DNA of 64,000 nucleotides from Thalassomonas actiniarum (GTDB lineage: Bacteria; Pseudomonadota; Gammaproteobacteria; Enterobacterales; Alteromonadaceae), in contig NZ_CP059736.1 of the NCBI RefSeq assembly GCF_000948975.2, forward strand, positions 124,001-188,000. The letters are read 5' to 3'. The notes beneath the pieces are model-generated. The model worked only from the letters and a program-made list of their open reading frames with translations, did not search any database and was not told the DNA's origin. The number at the start of each line of letters is the position of its first letter. Positions within the stretch are counted from its first letter, which is position 1. The translations under genes and the position numbers were made by a program. Shown here one piece after another: positions 53,540-61,742 of the stretch.

Positions 53540-53720
53540 CCTTAATAATGCGATCCAAGTGTAAAGAAGAGCATTTATTTCAATAATTCCATTGTTGAAT
53601 TGTTGTAATAACAACTGTTGCTACCAAAGAGAAGATAGTAACTTAAGTCGCAACCCCTGAGTGAGGCAACACCCAGAGGTCGCTAACCACAACGAACTTC
53701 CAAGGAGTAAGTCATGGCTG
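53494..53720 (-). ncRNA. Candidate SymR-like antisense RNA, copy B
   Basis: Predicted, about 225 nt. Conserved with copy A: minus-strand TATGAT (53732-53727), the hairpin 53653-53663 with 53670-53680 (identical arms to copy A, different 6-nt loop), an AGAGCATTTA stretch, and the U8 terminator. The two G-U pairs of the hairpin exist only on the minus strand. The RNA would cover the symE start codon and ribosome site. Transcription not demonstrated. Confidence 0.52.
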
Positions 53721-53998
53721 AATATCATCATACGCCAGAGACAGCCTCGGCAAAAGTAAAATATCCCATTTATCGGCAACTTACCGTACAGGAAACGGTT
53801 TGCAACACCGCGACGAAAACCCGCGGTATCGGCATTAACTATGTGCCGGTCAAACTTGAGCCTTGTATGGTGCTCAGGGGGAAATGGCTGAGACTGGCCG
53901 GTTTTCCTGCCGGGCAAAAAGTCAATATTAAGGTCAACCAGGCAGAGATAGCGATCACGCCTAAACAGCTTGCTGTAAACCACTCGGTCGAGAACTAA
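53714..53998 (+). CDS. symE: SymE-family toxin-like protein, copy B
   Basis: 94 residues. Same SymE_toxin core as copy A: RGIGINYVPVKLEPCMVLRGKW, LRLAGFPAGQKVNIKVNQAE. N-terminus MAEYHHTPE versus MAEHHHTSE in copy A. Differences are mostly third-codon and conservative, so both copies appear under selection rather than decaying. Leader of about 65 nt is almost identical to copy A. Sits after the chaperone-effector pair; followed by its own hairpin. Confidence 0.75.
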   Translation: MAEYHHTPETASAKVKYPIYRQLTVQETVCNTATKTRGIGINYVPVKLEPCMVLRGKWLRLAGFPAGQKVNIKVNQAEIAITPKQLAVNHSVEN

Positions 53999-54026
53999 AA
54001 AACAACATTATGGAAAGTCATAAGCT

Positions 54027-54060
54027 AAGCTGTTGTGCCTGAAAACAGGTGCAGCAGCTT
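54027..54060 (+). terminator. Hairpin terminator of symE copy B
   Basis: Arms 54027-54041 and 54046-54060 pair over 15 bp with a few G-U wobbles and an AAAA loop. U tract is short. Also lies beyond the stop of the convergent SRPBCC gene, which it may serve. Confidence 0.55.
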
Positions 54061-54100
54061 TACCGTCAGGGCTAAGACAAATGAGATCCTGATGGACAAG

Positions 54101-54622
54101 CTAAGCGCTTAACTTTGGTTTCACTTGCTTAACTGCCGATACCAAACCATCCAGCCAGGCTTGATGACCATTTATCATAGGGTTTGGCACAGTTACAGCC
54201 AGTTCTTTCGCCGGATTACCATTTTGTGTTTCCTGTGTAAGGATACGGACACGATTGTCTGAAAGCTCTTCAAGTAACCAGGCATGATAGACATCAATAC
54301 GGCCTGCACCTTCGCCAGACCAGCCGCGCCAGGCAATACGAGCTGCTTGTCCGTCAACAGGAGCAACATATTCCACCACCTCACATTCAACCGGAAAACC
54401 GAAAGTTTCAAAGGAAAAGGCAGTTCCATCGGCTAGTTGAGGCCCTTTATCATCCTTAACATGTGTATTCCCCGAGTTTTTATAATATGTCGGCCATAAT
54501 GAAGGGGTAACTAAAAACGGCCAGACATCCTTGACCGTTAAACCTGCAACAATCACTTCGTTAGAGCAAAAATTATCGGCAAAGCCTGGGACATAGTTTT
54601 CAGGCCAAAGGATATAATTCAT
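54101..54622 (-). CDS. SRPBCC-family (START-like) protein
   Basis: 173 residues: VIVAGLTVKDVWPFLVTPSLWPTYY, DGTAFSFETFGFPVECEVVEYV, ARIAWRGWSGEGAGRIDVYHAWLLEEL, VRILTQETQNG. This is the helix-grip fold of polyketide-cyclase/dehydrase or SRPBCC proteins, which bind hydrophobic ligands; no specific function. Upstream of, and on the same strand as, the broken quinone reductase gene and the GlcG-like gene, so the three may have been one operon. Confidence 0.85.
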   Translation of the reverse strand: MNYILWPENYVPGFADNFCSNEVIVAGLTVKDVWPFLVTPSLWPTYYKNSGNTHVKDDKGPQLADGTAFSFETFGFPVECEVVEYVAPVDGQAARIAWRGWSGEGAGRIDVYHAWLLEELSDNRVRILTQETQNGNPAKELAVTVPNPMINGHQAWLDGLVSAVKQVKPKLSA

Positions 54623-54671
54623 CTGATTCTCCAGTAATAAATAATAACTATGATATAAGTTAAGAAAGGAT

Positions 54672-55241
54672 CTAACTTGCTAACAGCATGACTTCATTAA
54701 GTTTGCTGATCAGGCGTTGAGAGTGTTCTGTTGCTTTTTTCTCTATGCCCGCCGGTGTGTTGCGCACTCCTTCAACATACGCCATGTTGTGGCTAATAAT
54801 GGGAGGGTGCAATATCATTTGGGTAAAATAAGCGGTTTGTTTTAAAGGTTTGATTAATTCAAAAATAGGAAAATGATTGTAACCTAAAGTATCATACGAC
54901 TGTTCAGGCCCGCCTGTCGTGAATGACAATATCAGGTTTTTATTCTTTAACTTGTCACCGTCTGCACCGTAAGCAAAGCCATAAGAAAAGACATCGTCGA
55001 GCCATTTTTTTAATAGAGCAGGGGTCGAGTACCAATATAAAGGAAACTGTAAAACGATAATGTCCGCACTTTGCAGGCTGTGTTATTCTGCTTCAACATC
55101 AATTTGATAGCCGGGATAGAGTGAATCCAGTCTGCGAACTTTGAGATTGTCTGTTTTTTCTTCTATCAGGTTTAAAATCGTTTTATTGGCCAAAGACACC
55201 TCTAATTTGGGATGTCCTGAAATAACTAGTAATTTTTTCAT
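54672..55241 (-). pseudogene. NAD(P)H:quinone oxidoreductase (flavodoxin-fold), one nonsense codon
   Basis: Reads as a full 190-codon protein of the MdaB/KefF/PF02525 family: MKKLLVISGHPKLEVSLANK, ADIIVLQFPLYWYSTPALLKKWLDDVF, LSFTTGGPEQSYDTLGYNHF, LHPPIISHN. Codon 53 (55085-55083) is TAA where relatives have Gln or Lys (…VDVEAE-x-…), a one-base CAA-to-TAA change. Either a recent nonsense mutation or a sequencing error; readthrough is less likely. FMN-dependent quinone reduction would be the ancestral activity. Confidence 0.82.
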
Positions 55242-55263
55242 GAGCTTATATATTAACGATTTG

Positions 55264-55770
55264 TTATTTATCCGTACTTTGATGCGCTTCCAGCGCTTTT
55301 TTACCGCATCCCTCTTCGAGTGCCGGACTTGGTGAACCAGATAAACCTATTGCACCAACAAGCTGATTTTCATCGAAAATTGGCAGTCCCCCCGTTAATA
55401 GCAGAATATCGTCTTCCATTTTACCCAGCTGACTATAACCTTCAGATTCAACAATATGGGAAAGTCCTGATGTTGCCATTTTTAATGTTGCTGACGTATA
55501 TGCTTTTCTGTAACTCGTATGCACGGTATTGCTACCGCTGTTATCTCCACGATAGAAATACACTAAGACCCCTTGATTATTCACAATCGAAATTGAAGGA
55601 TTAGCCTTAGATTTCTTACATTCAACAATAGCTGCTTTAGCAATGGATTCTGCATAATCTGTCGTTATTGTGTATTTTTGGGGTAAAGACTGATTGGCAT
55701 ATACCGTGGTAGTCATTAATGTGGCTGCAGCGATGACTGCACTTAATGTTGTTGGTTTTGTATATTTCAT
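55264..55770 (-). CDS. Exported GlcG/HbpS-family (heme-binding-like) protein
   Basis: 168 residues from ATG 55770 (AGGAAT upstream; a longer frame to 55902 is unlikely). Signal peptide (LSAVIAAATLMTTTVYANQ). GlcG/HbpS (DUF336) features: YAESIAKAAIVECKK, ISIVNNQGVLVYFYRGDNSG, RKAYTSATLKMATS, LTGGLPIFDENQLVGAIGLSGS. HbpS-like proteins bind heme or sense redox stress outside the cytoplasm. 22 nt upstream of the quinone reductase pseudogene in the same direction. Confidence 0.85.
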   Translation of the reverse strand: MKYTKPTTLSAVIAAATLMTTTVYANQSLPQKYTITTDYAESIAKAAIVECKKSKANPSISIVNNQGVLVYFYRGDNSGSNTVHTSYRKAYTSATLKMATSGLSHIVESEGYSQLGKMEDDILLLTGGLPIFDENQLVGAIGLSGSPSPALEEGCGKKALEAHQSTDK

Positions 55771-56315
55771 TTTGATTCCTATAAGAAAACCATAATCATA
55801 AAATGATGAGACAGACCAAACTGCAATGTGGATTGTGATTAGCCATGCAAGTAATCTGTTTTGAATATTGTTCTTTCCTAAAAATATGCAAAGAGATTGC
55901 ATTAAAGGTTGTATTCATCATGAAAAGTGAAGCAACACTCTTAATGATTAAGATAGTAGAGCAGGTATGAACCAAAAGATTGAATAAAAGCGACAATATA
56001 TAATTTCAGTTTCTTCATTTGATTCAATAGTACGTATAAACGCCAGGAACATTTTCTTATCAATTGGCTTTTCCTCTTGCTACTTTTAATCAATTGCTAG
56101 TTTATCGCCCTTGTTTAAATCGTTTGATTTCATTTCCGACAATCCCTGCTGCGCCAGATACATTCACTTAACAAACCTGGTTAATACTTGTCGTTTTAAT
56201 TCAATATTTACAACCACCAATTACATTAAACTTGTTGCCATTGAAACCTAGTTCGCGGTCTATCTTTGCGTAAACCGGCGTATTTTGTTTAGTTGAAATA
56301 ATAGGAATTCCGGCG
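55771..56315. other. Intergenic region between GlcG-like gene and acetyltransferase
   Basis: About 545 bp, AT-rich, with no gene I can support. Divergent promoters must be here. Relatives of this operon are often controlled by a LysR or MarR gene, but none is intact here. Confidence 0.35.
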
Positions 56316-57130
56316 ATGTTAAACATCCAGAAAATATCGAATTTAAAAGAAATTAATGGGCTAAAGCAGCAATACTTTGCTCAATCGACCGCCCCGCTTG
56401 ATGGTATGTGGCACTTTGGCTTTGCGCCTATGTCGGCGCATTTTGGCTTTTATGAAAATGAAAAGCTGGTTGGTTATTGCTGTATTAATAGCGAAGGTTA
56501 CTTATTGCAGTTTTATCTCGCACCAACAGCTAATATAGAAATTAAAGAATTATTTACCTTAATAATTCAAGGTAACAGTTCGGCTATAGGAGAAATTAAA
56601 GGTGCTTTTGTCAGTACTGCCGAACCTCAATATTTATCCTTATGTTTAGATACTTCACCTTCTTTTAAAGTAAATGCTTTGATGTATGAACAAAATAAAT
56701 CGATTGTCTTTACACCGCATGAGCGCATAGAGATGACATTAGCACAACAGGAGCAACTTGATGAATTCGTTGAATTTGCAATAGCAGCAATAGGTGCACC
56801 AAAAGAATGGTTAACTAGCTATTATGGAAATTTAATTAAGCGAAAAGAGCTGTGGGGATATTGGCAAAACGATAAGATGGTTGCAACAGGCGAGTGCCGC
56901 CTCTTTGATGAATTTCAATGCGGCTATGCCGATTTAGGCATGATAGTGGCTCAGTCAGAGCGAGGGAAAGGGTTTGCAACCAGCATACTGAGTTTTCTCT
57001 CAGAGCATGCAGAAAGCAAGGGCTTAAAAGCAATATGTTCAACGGAAAGTGGTAACATTGCAGCACAAAAGCCATGAATAAAGCCGGGTTTATGTCTCAG
57101 AATCGAATCATTCAGTTTCATTTTAGCTAA
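56316..57130 (+). pseudogene. GNAT N-acetyltransferase, frameshifted near the C-terminus
   Basis: As read, 253 residues end at 57077 after GNIAAQKP. One extra base in the run of A at 57067-57070 would extend the frame through AMNKAGFMSQNRIIQFHFS to a stop at 57130, the normal GNAT beta7 end. The rest is a two-domain GNAT protein: HFGFAPMSAHFGFYENEKLVGYC N-terminal and AxGECRLFDE...GYADLGMIVAQSERGKGFATSIL (acetyl-CoA loop SERGKGFA). Single-A deletion in a homopolymer; a real frameshift or a read error. Function otherwise probably intact. Confidence 0.75.
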
Positions 57131-57256
57131 CCACTAAATTTGCTCACTTTAAAGAGCTTGTATAACTTTTATATAAGCTCTTTTGTTGCAAATGATAAAG
57201 ACTCTATTCCTGCGTGATTTATTCACATAGCAATGTAATTTTAAAGCGGAAAACAC

Positions 57257-58105
57257 ATGATACACTGGTTACAGGCGCCAAAGTCATCGACAGTCGCTGC
57301 ATATATAGAGTATTACTGGTTGATTGAGAAAAAGCCCGGAGCTCAAAGTTTCCAGTTTCCCAAACTAAACCCTGATCCTTGTGCCCATTTAATTATATCT
57401 CCTGATAATCAAGCCTATCATTATGACAAGGCAGGGGCATCGGATAGCGGTAAGGGCTGCCATTTAATTTTTCCGCACCTGCAAACCTTTCAGTTAGATC
57501 ATGTTAAACCTTTCATTCATTTAGGAGTCAAATTTAGAGTTGGTGCGCTCTACTCAATAGAAGTTCCCGGCTGTACGCATCCTTTGTTAGATTATATTGA
57601 ACCAATGAATCTATCTGATTTAATAAAGCAGCCCTCCCTTGATGCCTCGGAGCTGCTAAAGTCAACGAGAGAAAGTGCTAACGACTGCTGTAAGCTGCTA
57701 GATTCAGTACTATCGCCATGGTTATTAAGCTTTAAACAAGACCGTTATAGTGCACTTACCTATAAAGCAGTCGAGTTATTAGATGCAACGCCAATCTCTG
57801 AGCTGGGAAATAAATTGCACTGCGCGCAAAGAACACTTGAAAGAACATTTAACAAAGTAACGGGAATGACATTAAAGCAGTGCCAATCGATGAACAAACT
57901 TGAGGCCTTGCTTGAGTATTTGTATCAAAGAAATACCGATGATATTGATTGGGTTGAAATCGCTTACCAATTCGGTTTTAGCGATCAACCCCACCTTATC
58001 CGGTACTTAAAAAGTCAGCTAGGTTTAACGCCTCATTCCTATGCTAAAGAACGCAACCTGACTATTGATGCCTATGGCGGTATTAGTCAGCACGAGTTTA
58101 AATAA
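57257..58105 (+). CDS. AraC-family regulator
   Basis: 282 residues. N-terminal DUF6597-like sensor (STVAAYIEYYWLIEKKPG, LNPDPCAHLIISPDNQ, GVKFRVGALYSI) and C-terminal AraC HTHs: AQRTLERTFNKVTGMTLKQCQSMNKLEALLEYL and WVEIAYQFGFSDQPHLIRYLKSQLGLTPHSYAKE. Targets unknown; no obvious local operon on either side, apart from the upstream acetyltransferase. Good terminator follows. Confidence 0.88.
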   Translation: MIHWLQAPKSSTVAAYIEYYWLIEKKPGAQSFQFPKLNPDPCAHLIISPDNQAYHYDKAGASDSGKGCHLIFPHLQTFQLDHVKPFIHLGVKFRVGALYSIEVPGCTHPLLDYIEPMNLSDLIKQPSLDASELLKSTRESANDCCKLLDSVLSPWLLSFKQDRYSALTYKAVELLDATPISELGNKLHCAQRTLERTFNKVTGMTLKQCQSMNKLEALLEYLYQRNTDDIDWVEIAYQFGFSDQPHLIRYLKSQLGLTPHSYAKERNLTIDAYGGISQHEFK

Positions 58106-58116
58106 AATTAATAAAA

Positions 58117-58136
58117 AGCCACTGTCAAAAGTGGCT
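58117..58136 (+). terminator. Rho-independent-type terminator of the AraC gene
   Basis: AGCCACT (58117-58123), loop GTCAAA, AGTGGCT (58130-58136), then TAATGGG; AAAAA precedes on the left so it could act in both directions for the convergent TetR gene. Confidence 0.6.
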
Positions 58137-58183
58137 TAATGGGAAAATTGAAAAGAGCTCGATAGAAAAACAAGAGCGTGGTG

Positions 58184-58723
58184 TCAGTCAGCTAACTCCA
58201 GCGTGGCTAAGTCGAACAGTTCAATATCGTCCATAGCTTTACTCATCATCAAAGCACCTTCCAATATTGAAATTAATTTAATTGCCCTGGTCCTGGCATG
58301 ACTTGCCTCATCCGGGCTGAGTAAAACATAAGACTGCTTAACCCACTCGATGTTGAGTTCAAAAAACCTTTTGATCTCAAACCTGACCTTATCCGGCAAA
58401 CAATCGCTTTCCGCGCCCAGTAAACCACACAGGCACATTTTCTGATCTTTGATCAAAGCACTGCGGAATAACTCGATATACCTAGCAACAGGATTTTCAC
58501 CTTGGTTGATAATATCGCCCGGTTCACCCAAGGCATGCAAAAAAGCATCGGTATATTGATGCGCAAGCTCGGCGCCCAAATCTTCTTTGGTCTTAAAATG
58601 GTAATGCACGCTCGCGCTTTTAATGCCAACCTCATTGGCGATTTCCCTGTGGCTGACATTATTGTAGCCGCCGGTACGGACCCTGGATTCGGCTACTTTT
58701 AAAATTTCATCTCTTCTGGACAT
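58184..58723 (-). CDS. TetR-family repressor
   Basis: 179 residues from ATG 58723 (GAGGTG 4 nt upstream; the ATG at 58729 is too close). HTH: YNNVSHREIANEVGIKSASVHYHFKTKEDLGAEL, typical TetR. C-terminal ligand domain includes a cysteine pair MCLCGLLGAESDCLP, which could sense electrophiles. Divergent from the SDR gene, whose promoter holds palindromes that fit this repressor. Confidence 0.9.
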   Translation of the reverse strand: MSRRDEILKVAESRVRTGGYNNVSHREIANEVGIKSASVHYHFKTKEDLGAELAHQYTDAFLHALGEPGDIINQGENPVARYIELFRSALIKDQKMCLCGLLGAESDCLPDKVRFEIKRFFELNIEWVKQSYVLLSPDEASHARTRAIKLISILEGALMMSKAMDDIELFDLATLELAD

Positions 58724-58747
58724 AGGCACCTCTGTTCAATGCATCAT

Positions 58748-58763
58748 TATCTACCAGTAGATA
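58748..58763. promoter_or_regulatory. Palindromic site upstream of the TetR gene
   Basis: TATCTAC-CA-GTAGATA, perfect 7-bp arms around CA, 25 nt upstream of the TetR start. Contains the CTACC/GTAG core also seen in the site at 59067; probable autoregulatory operator. Confidence 0.5.
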
Positions 58764-59003
58764 TATAAAAACAACAGGCTTATTGGTGCCTGATTAAATC
58801 AGAAACCTGTCTAGCCGCGCTTATTACCGGGCTGAGCATCATCTTTATCGATAAAGACCACCTGGAATGCTGTACGAGTATTAATAGCAGGGGAGACCAC
58901 TCCATATATCCCATAAAAAATAATTTTTTCATTTTTTTATTTATACCCATCCAATTGATTTTAAAGATGAATGAATAAAACAAGTCTGATACTGAACCGG
59001 CAC

Positions 59004-59025
59004 AAACCTACCTGGTGATAGGTTT
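59004..59025. promoter_or_regulatory. Palindromic site upstream of the SDR promoter
   Basis: AAACCTA (59004-59010) and TAGGTTT (59019-59025) with 8 nt between; the centre CCTGGTGA adds a partial CTACC-type half. Sits 3 nt before the -35 box. Confidence 0.45.
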
Positions 59026-59028
59026 CTG

Positions 59029-59057
59029 TTGACAGTGAAAAGGGATGAGGATACATT
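59029..59057 (+). promoter_or_regulatory. Sigma-70-type promoter of the SDR gene
   Basis: TTGACA (59029-59034), 17-nt spacer, TACATT (59052-59057): a near-consensus pair. Transcription should start near 59064, right at the operator at 59067-59088. Confidence 0.65.
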
Positions 59058-59066
59058 ACAACCACA

Positions 59067-59088
59067 AACTACCTATCGATAGGTAGTT
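59067..59088. promoter_or_regulatory. Perfect 22-bp palindromic operator over the SDR transcription start
   Basis: Left half AACTACCTATC (59067-59077), right half its exact reverse complement (59078-59088). Length, perfect symmetry and position just after the -10 box indicate repression, very likely by the adjacent TetR protein. Confidence 0.75.
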
Positions 59089-59114
59089 AAATCAAAATCT
59101 ATCAGGAGAAAATT

Positions 59115-59882
59115 ATGTCACAAGAAACTATTGCATTAATCGTTGGCGGTTCATCAGGTATGGGCAAAGAAACAGCAAAAAGGTTATTAAAAACCGGCAA
59201 TACCGTATTGATCCTTTCCCATCAGGACAGCACACTGGCATCAGCCAAGGCTGAACTGGAAAGCGAAACCGGCGGTAAGGTAGAAACGGCAAAAGTCGAT
59301 CTGTACGACCAGGCAGCCGTTGGCAACTTTATCAGACAAATTGAGTCGGAAAAGCGCCACATTAACTACCTGGTCAATGCCGCCGGATTCTTCAAGCCGG
59401 TAAGTTTTGTTGAGCACAGCGCACAAGATTATGATTTGCAAATGGATATCAACAAGTCCTTTTTCTTTATTACCCAGGCCGTGGTTAAAAACATGAAGCA
59501 ACATCAAGGCGGCTCTATCGTCAATATCGGTTCAATGTGGGCGCACCAGGCCGTTAAGGCAACACCATCTTCCGCCTACTCGATGCAAAAAGCCGCCTTA
59601 CATTCGCTGACTCAACACCTGGCTATGGAACTTGCCGACGACGGCATCAGAGCAAACGCGGTGGCCCCGGCGGTTGTGCTTTCTTCCATTTATAAGTCAT
59701 TTATTCCGGAAGCCGAGATTGAACAGCAGCTGCAAGGCTTTAATGAATTTCACCCCATAGGCCGAATTGGCACCACTGAAGATGTTGCCGATGCCATTGA
59801 GTTTTTGCTTTCTGAAAAGGCCAGCTGGATCACAGGCACAATACTGGATGTTGACGGCGGTGTAATGGCAGGTCGTAACTAA
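59115..59882 (+). CDS. Short-chain dehydrogenase/reductase (SDR)
   Basis: 255 residues. Nucleotide-binding [16 protein letters not shown] (TGxxxGxG variant), NAAGF motif, Ser-Tyr-Lys triad: Ser in [21 protein letters not shown]. Cofactor preference NADP is likely from the loop after beta2 (LSHQDSTLA), uncertain. Substrate unknown. Expression probably repressed by the divergent TetR protein. CAGGAGAAAATT precedes ATG. Confidence 0.93.
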   Translation: MSQETIALIVGGSSGMGKETAKRLLKTGNTVLILSHQDSTLASAKAELESETGGKVETAKVDLYDQAAVGNFIRQIESEKRHINYLVNAAGFFKPVSFVEHSAQDYDLQMDINKSFFFITQAVVKNMKQHQGGSIVNIGSMWAHQAVKATPSSAYSMQKAALHSLTQHLAMELADDGIRANAVAPAVVLSSIYKSFIPEAEIEQQLQGFNEFHPIGRIGTTEDVADAIEFLLSEKASWITGTILDVDGGVMAGRN

Positions 59883-60130
59883 TTATAAGTAAACGCCTGT
59901 ATTGGAAAGTAGAGATCTAACCCGTTAGCACTTAAGGAGTTTTCTTGGATTAGCTCCCAAGGTTATAGCCGGTTAGACTCACTTTATACCCGTTAATAAT
60001 TAAAGGCGGCATAAGAGAAGCATTTGAACAGCTCACAAAAAATGTACGCAAAACTGCTGTAAACCGTTTAATCTTGCAATCCCTGTCCGCTTAGCAGACA
60101 AATTAACTATCTTATAAAGAGGAGGCATTT

Positions 60131-60877
60131 ATGATGAACAAAATATCCTACTGGCAAGAGCTCTATGCCAAAAGCCAAAGTTTAACTTTAACTTTACCCC
60201 AACAAGCCTCCACCGATATGGTGCTAAATCATGATCTGGGGTTGCCAGCATGTGTTCAAACCAGTGAAGCTAAATGGCAACCTTCCCCGGCTAAAGGAGT
60301 GAAAAGACTGCTGTTAGAAAGAAAAGGCGGTGAAAAAGTGACCCGGGCAACCAGCATAGTTTCATATGAGCCCGGCAGCTACTTTGAACCCCATGCCCAC
60401 CCTAAAGGGGAAGAATTCCTGGTGCTTTCGGGAACATTTTCGGACGAATACGGCGACTATCCCACCGGCACTTATGTCAGAAACCCTCCCGGCACCAGCC
60501 ATAAACCTTTTAGCCGGGAAGGCTGCATGATTTTTGTTAAACTTCAACAGTTTGAGATGACAGATAACGAGCGTGTCGTCATCAACCTTAATGAAAAAAG
60601 GCCCGATGAATTAAAGCTCCATTACAACCTTAAAACTTTGTTTAACGATTATGAACGTGTCGAAATCATCAATGTAAAAGAAAATTGTTCACTTCCCGAG
60701 GCATGGACAACATTAGGCGTTGAGATCTTGGTTTTAGATGGCGCCATCAGTGATGGTAATCAAATTCTCAATATCGGCAGCTGGCTGCGTTTACCCATGA
60801 ATTCACCGACAAAATTAACGGCGTTGAAAAACTCAACCTTCTATTTCAAATTCGGACACCTTAGAGCCGAAAAATAA
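60131..60877 (+). CDS. ChrR-type cupin domain protein
   Basis: 248 residues; perfect GAGGAGG ribosome site before ATG 60131 (next codon also ATG). Cupin metal site: EPHAHPKGEEFLVLSGTFSDEYGDY, VRNPPGTSHKPF, as in the C-terminal cupin of ChrR anti-sigma factors. There is no HTH-like zinc anti-sigma N-domain and no sigma factor nearby, so it is a free cupin, not an anti-sigma factor. Second cupin-like repeat at residues 165-245 lacks the His set. Function unknown. Confidence 0.82.
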   Translation: MMNKISYWQELYAKSQSLTLTLPQQASTDMVLNHDLGLPACVQTSEAKWQPSPAKGVKRLLLERKGGEKVTRATSIVSYEPGSYFEPHAHPKGEEFLVLSGTFSDEYGDYPTGTYVRNPPGTSHKPFSREGCMIFVKLQQFEMTDNERVVINLNEKRPDELKLHYNLKTLFNDYERVEIINVKENCSLPEAWTTLGVEILVLDGAISDGNQILNIGSWLRLPMNSPTKLTALKNSTFYFKFGHLRAEK

Positions 60878-61742
60878 ACAACAGACATTTAATATTCTGC
60901 CGCAATACATACCAGGCTTCTTCAAAGCAGCCGAGATTATCGCTTGTTCAGCGCCTAAAGCGGTTAACATTGACTCATAGGGGGTTGCTGTTTCCATAAC
61001 TCCGTTAGTTGATTAATCCCTTCTCATTTATGATTTGTTGTTTGTTAACTGACAATAGCCGAAAAACATCTGATATTTCTTGCTGTTTTACTGGGATGAG
61101 ATAAAAGTATTGAAAGATCTAAAGGCAGGGCAGGTTACTGCTAAAGTGACTTTGCACATAATAAGCTTAGTATTACCGAAGCCATGTTGTGAGCACATGG
61201 TACATGCCACGGGGCTCATATTGGCAGAGGGTATTTTTGCGGTTGCTTGCAATTTCTGCGCAGTTCCCACAGCGGTCAATATTGCACTATAAGTTATTTA
61301 ACGCCTGCATCCCCGGGCGATGAGTTATCAATGGAAGTATTGCTTAGCACGGGGATTTGCCGCACTGCTATAATGGCACAGTTACCCGTAGGCTAAGTCA
61401 TAAAAGCTGAATTTAGAAGCCATGCACATTATTTGCAGATGTCTTTATCATAATCGCCTTTTGAATAACGGGCTGTGGCTGAAAATATCAGGCAGCTTCA
61501 AGGCGGTTTTATTGCGGTAGTGCCAATTCCCCCCGTTGTGGTTTTTTGAGATCCGTGAACCTGGTCTCTGGGGGCACTATACCGGATTGATTATTTGCCT
61601 CCTTCCGTCCAAATCTTTCCTCCCTAAAAAAACCGAATAAAAAGCAAACAACAAATGTATGGTTTTTAAACAAAAAAGCTTTGTAAAATTCATGTGAGCT
61701 GTGTAGGATGAATTAAATTCTAACTATAGGGAAGAGTAAGAA
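60878..61742. other. Intergenic region before the PKS gene
   Basis: About 865 bp. Small frames at 61080-61292 and on the minus strand at about 60997-60880 (beginning METATPYESMLTALGAEQ) look at most like degraded gene ends. Strongly AT-rich from 61600. No regulator gene for the PKS is visible. Confidence 0.4.
61681..61709 (+). promoter_or_regulatory. Possible PKS promoter
   Basis: TTGTAA (61681-61686), 17-nt spacer, TAGGAT (61704-61709), about 35 nt before the TTG start. Weak matches but right spacing and position. Confidence 0.35.

Noticed and set aside
60131-60877. Anti-sigma factor ChrR
   Set aside because: Only the cupin resembles ChrR; no zinc-binding anti-sigma domain and no ECF sigma factor next to it.
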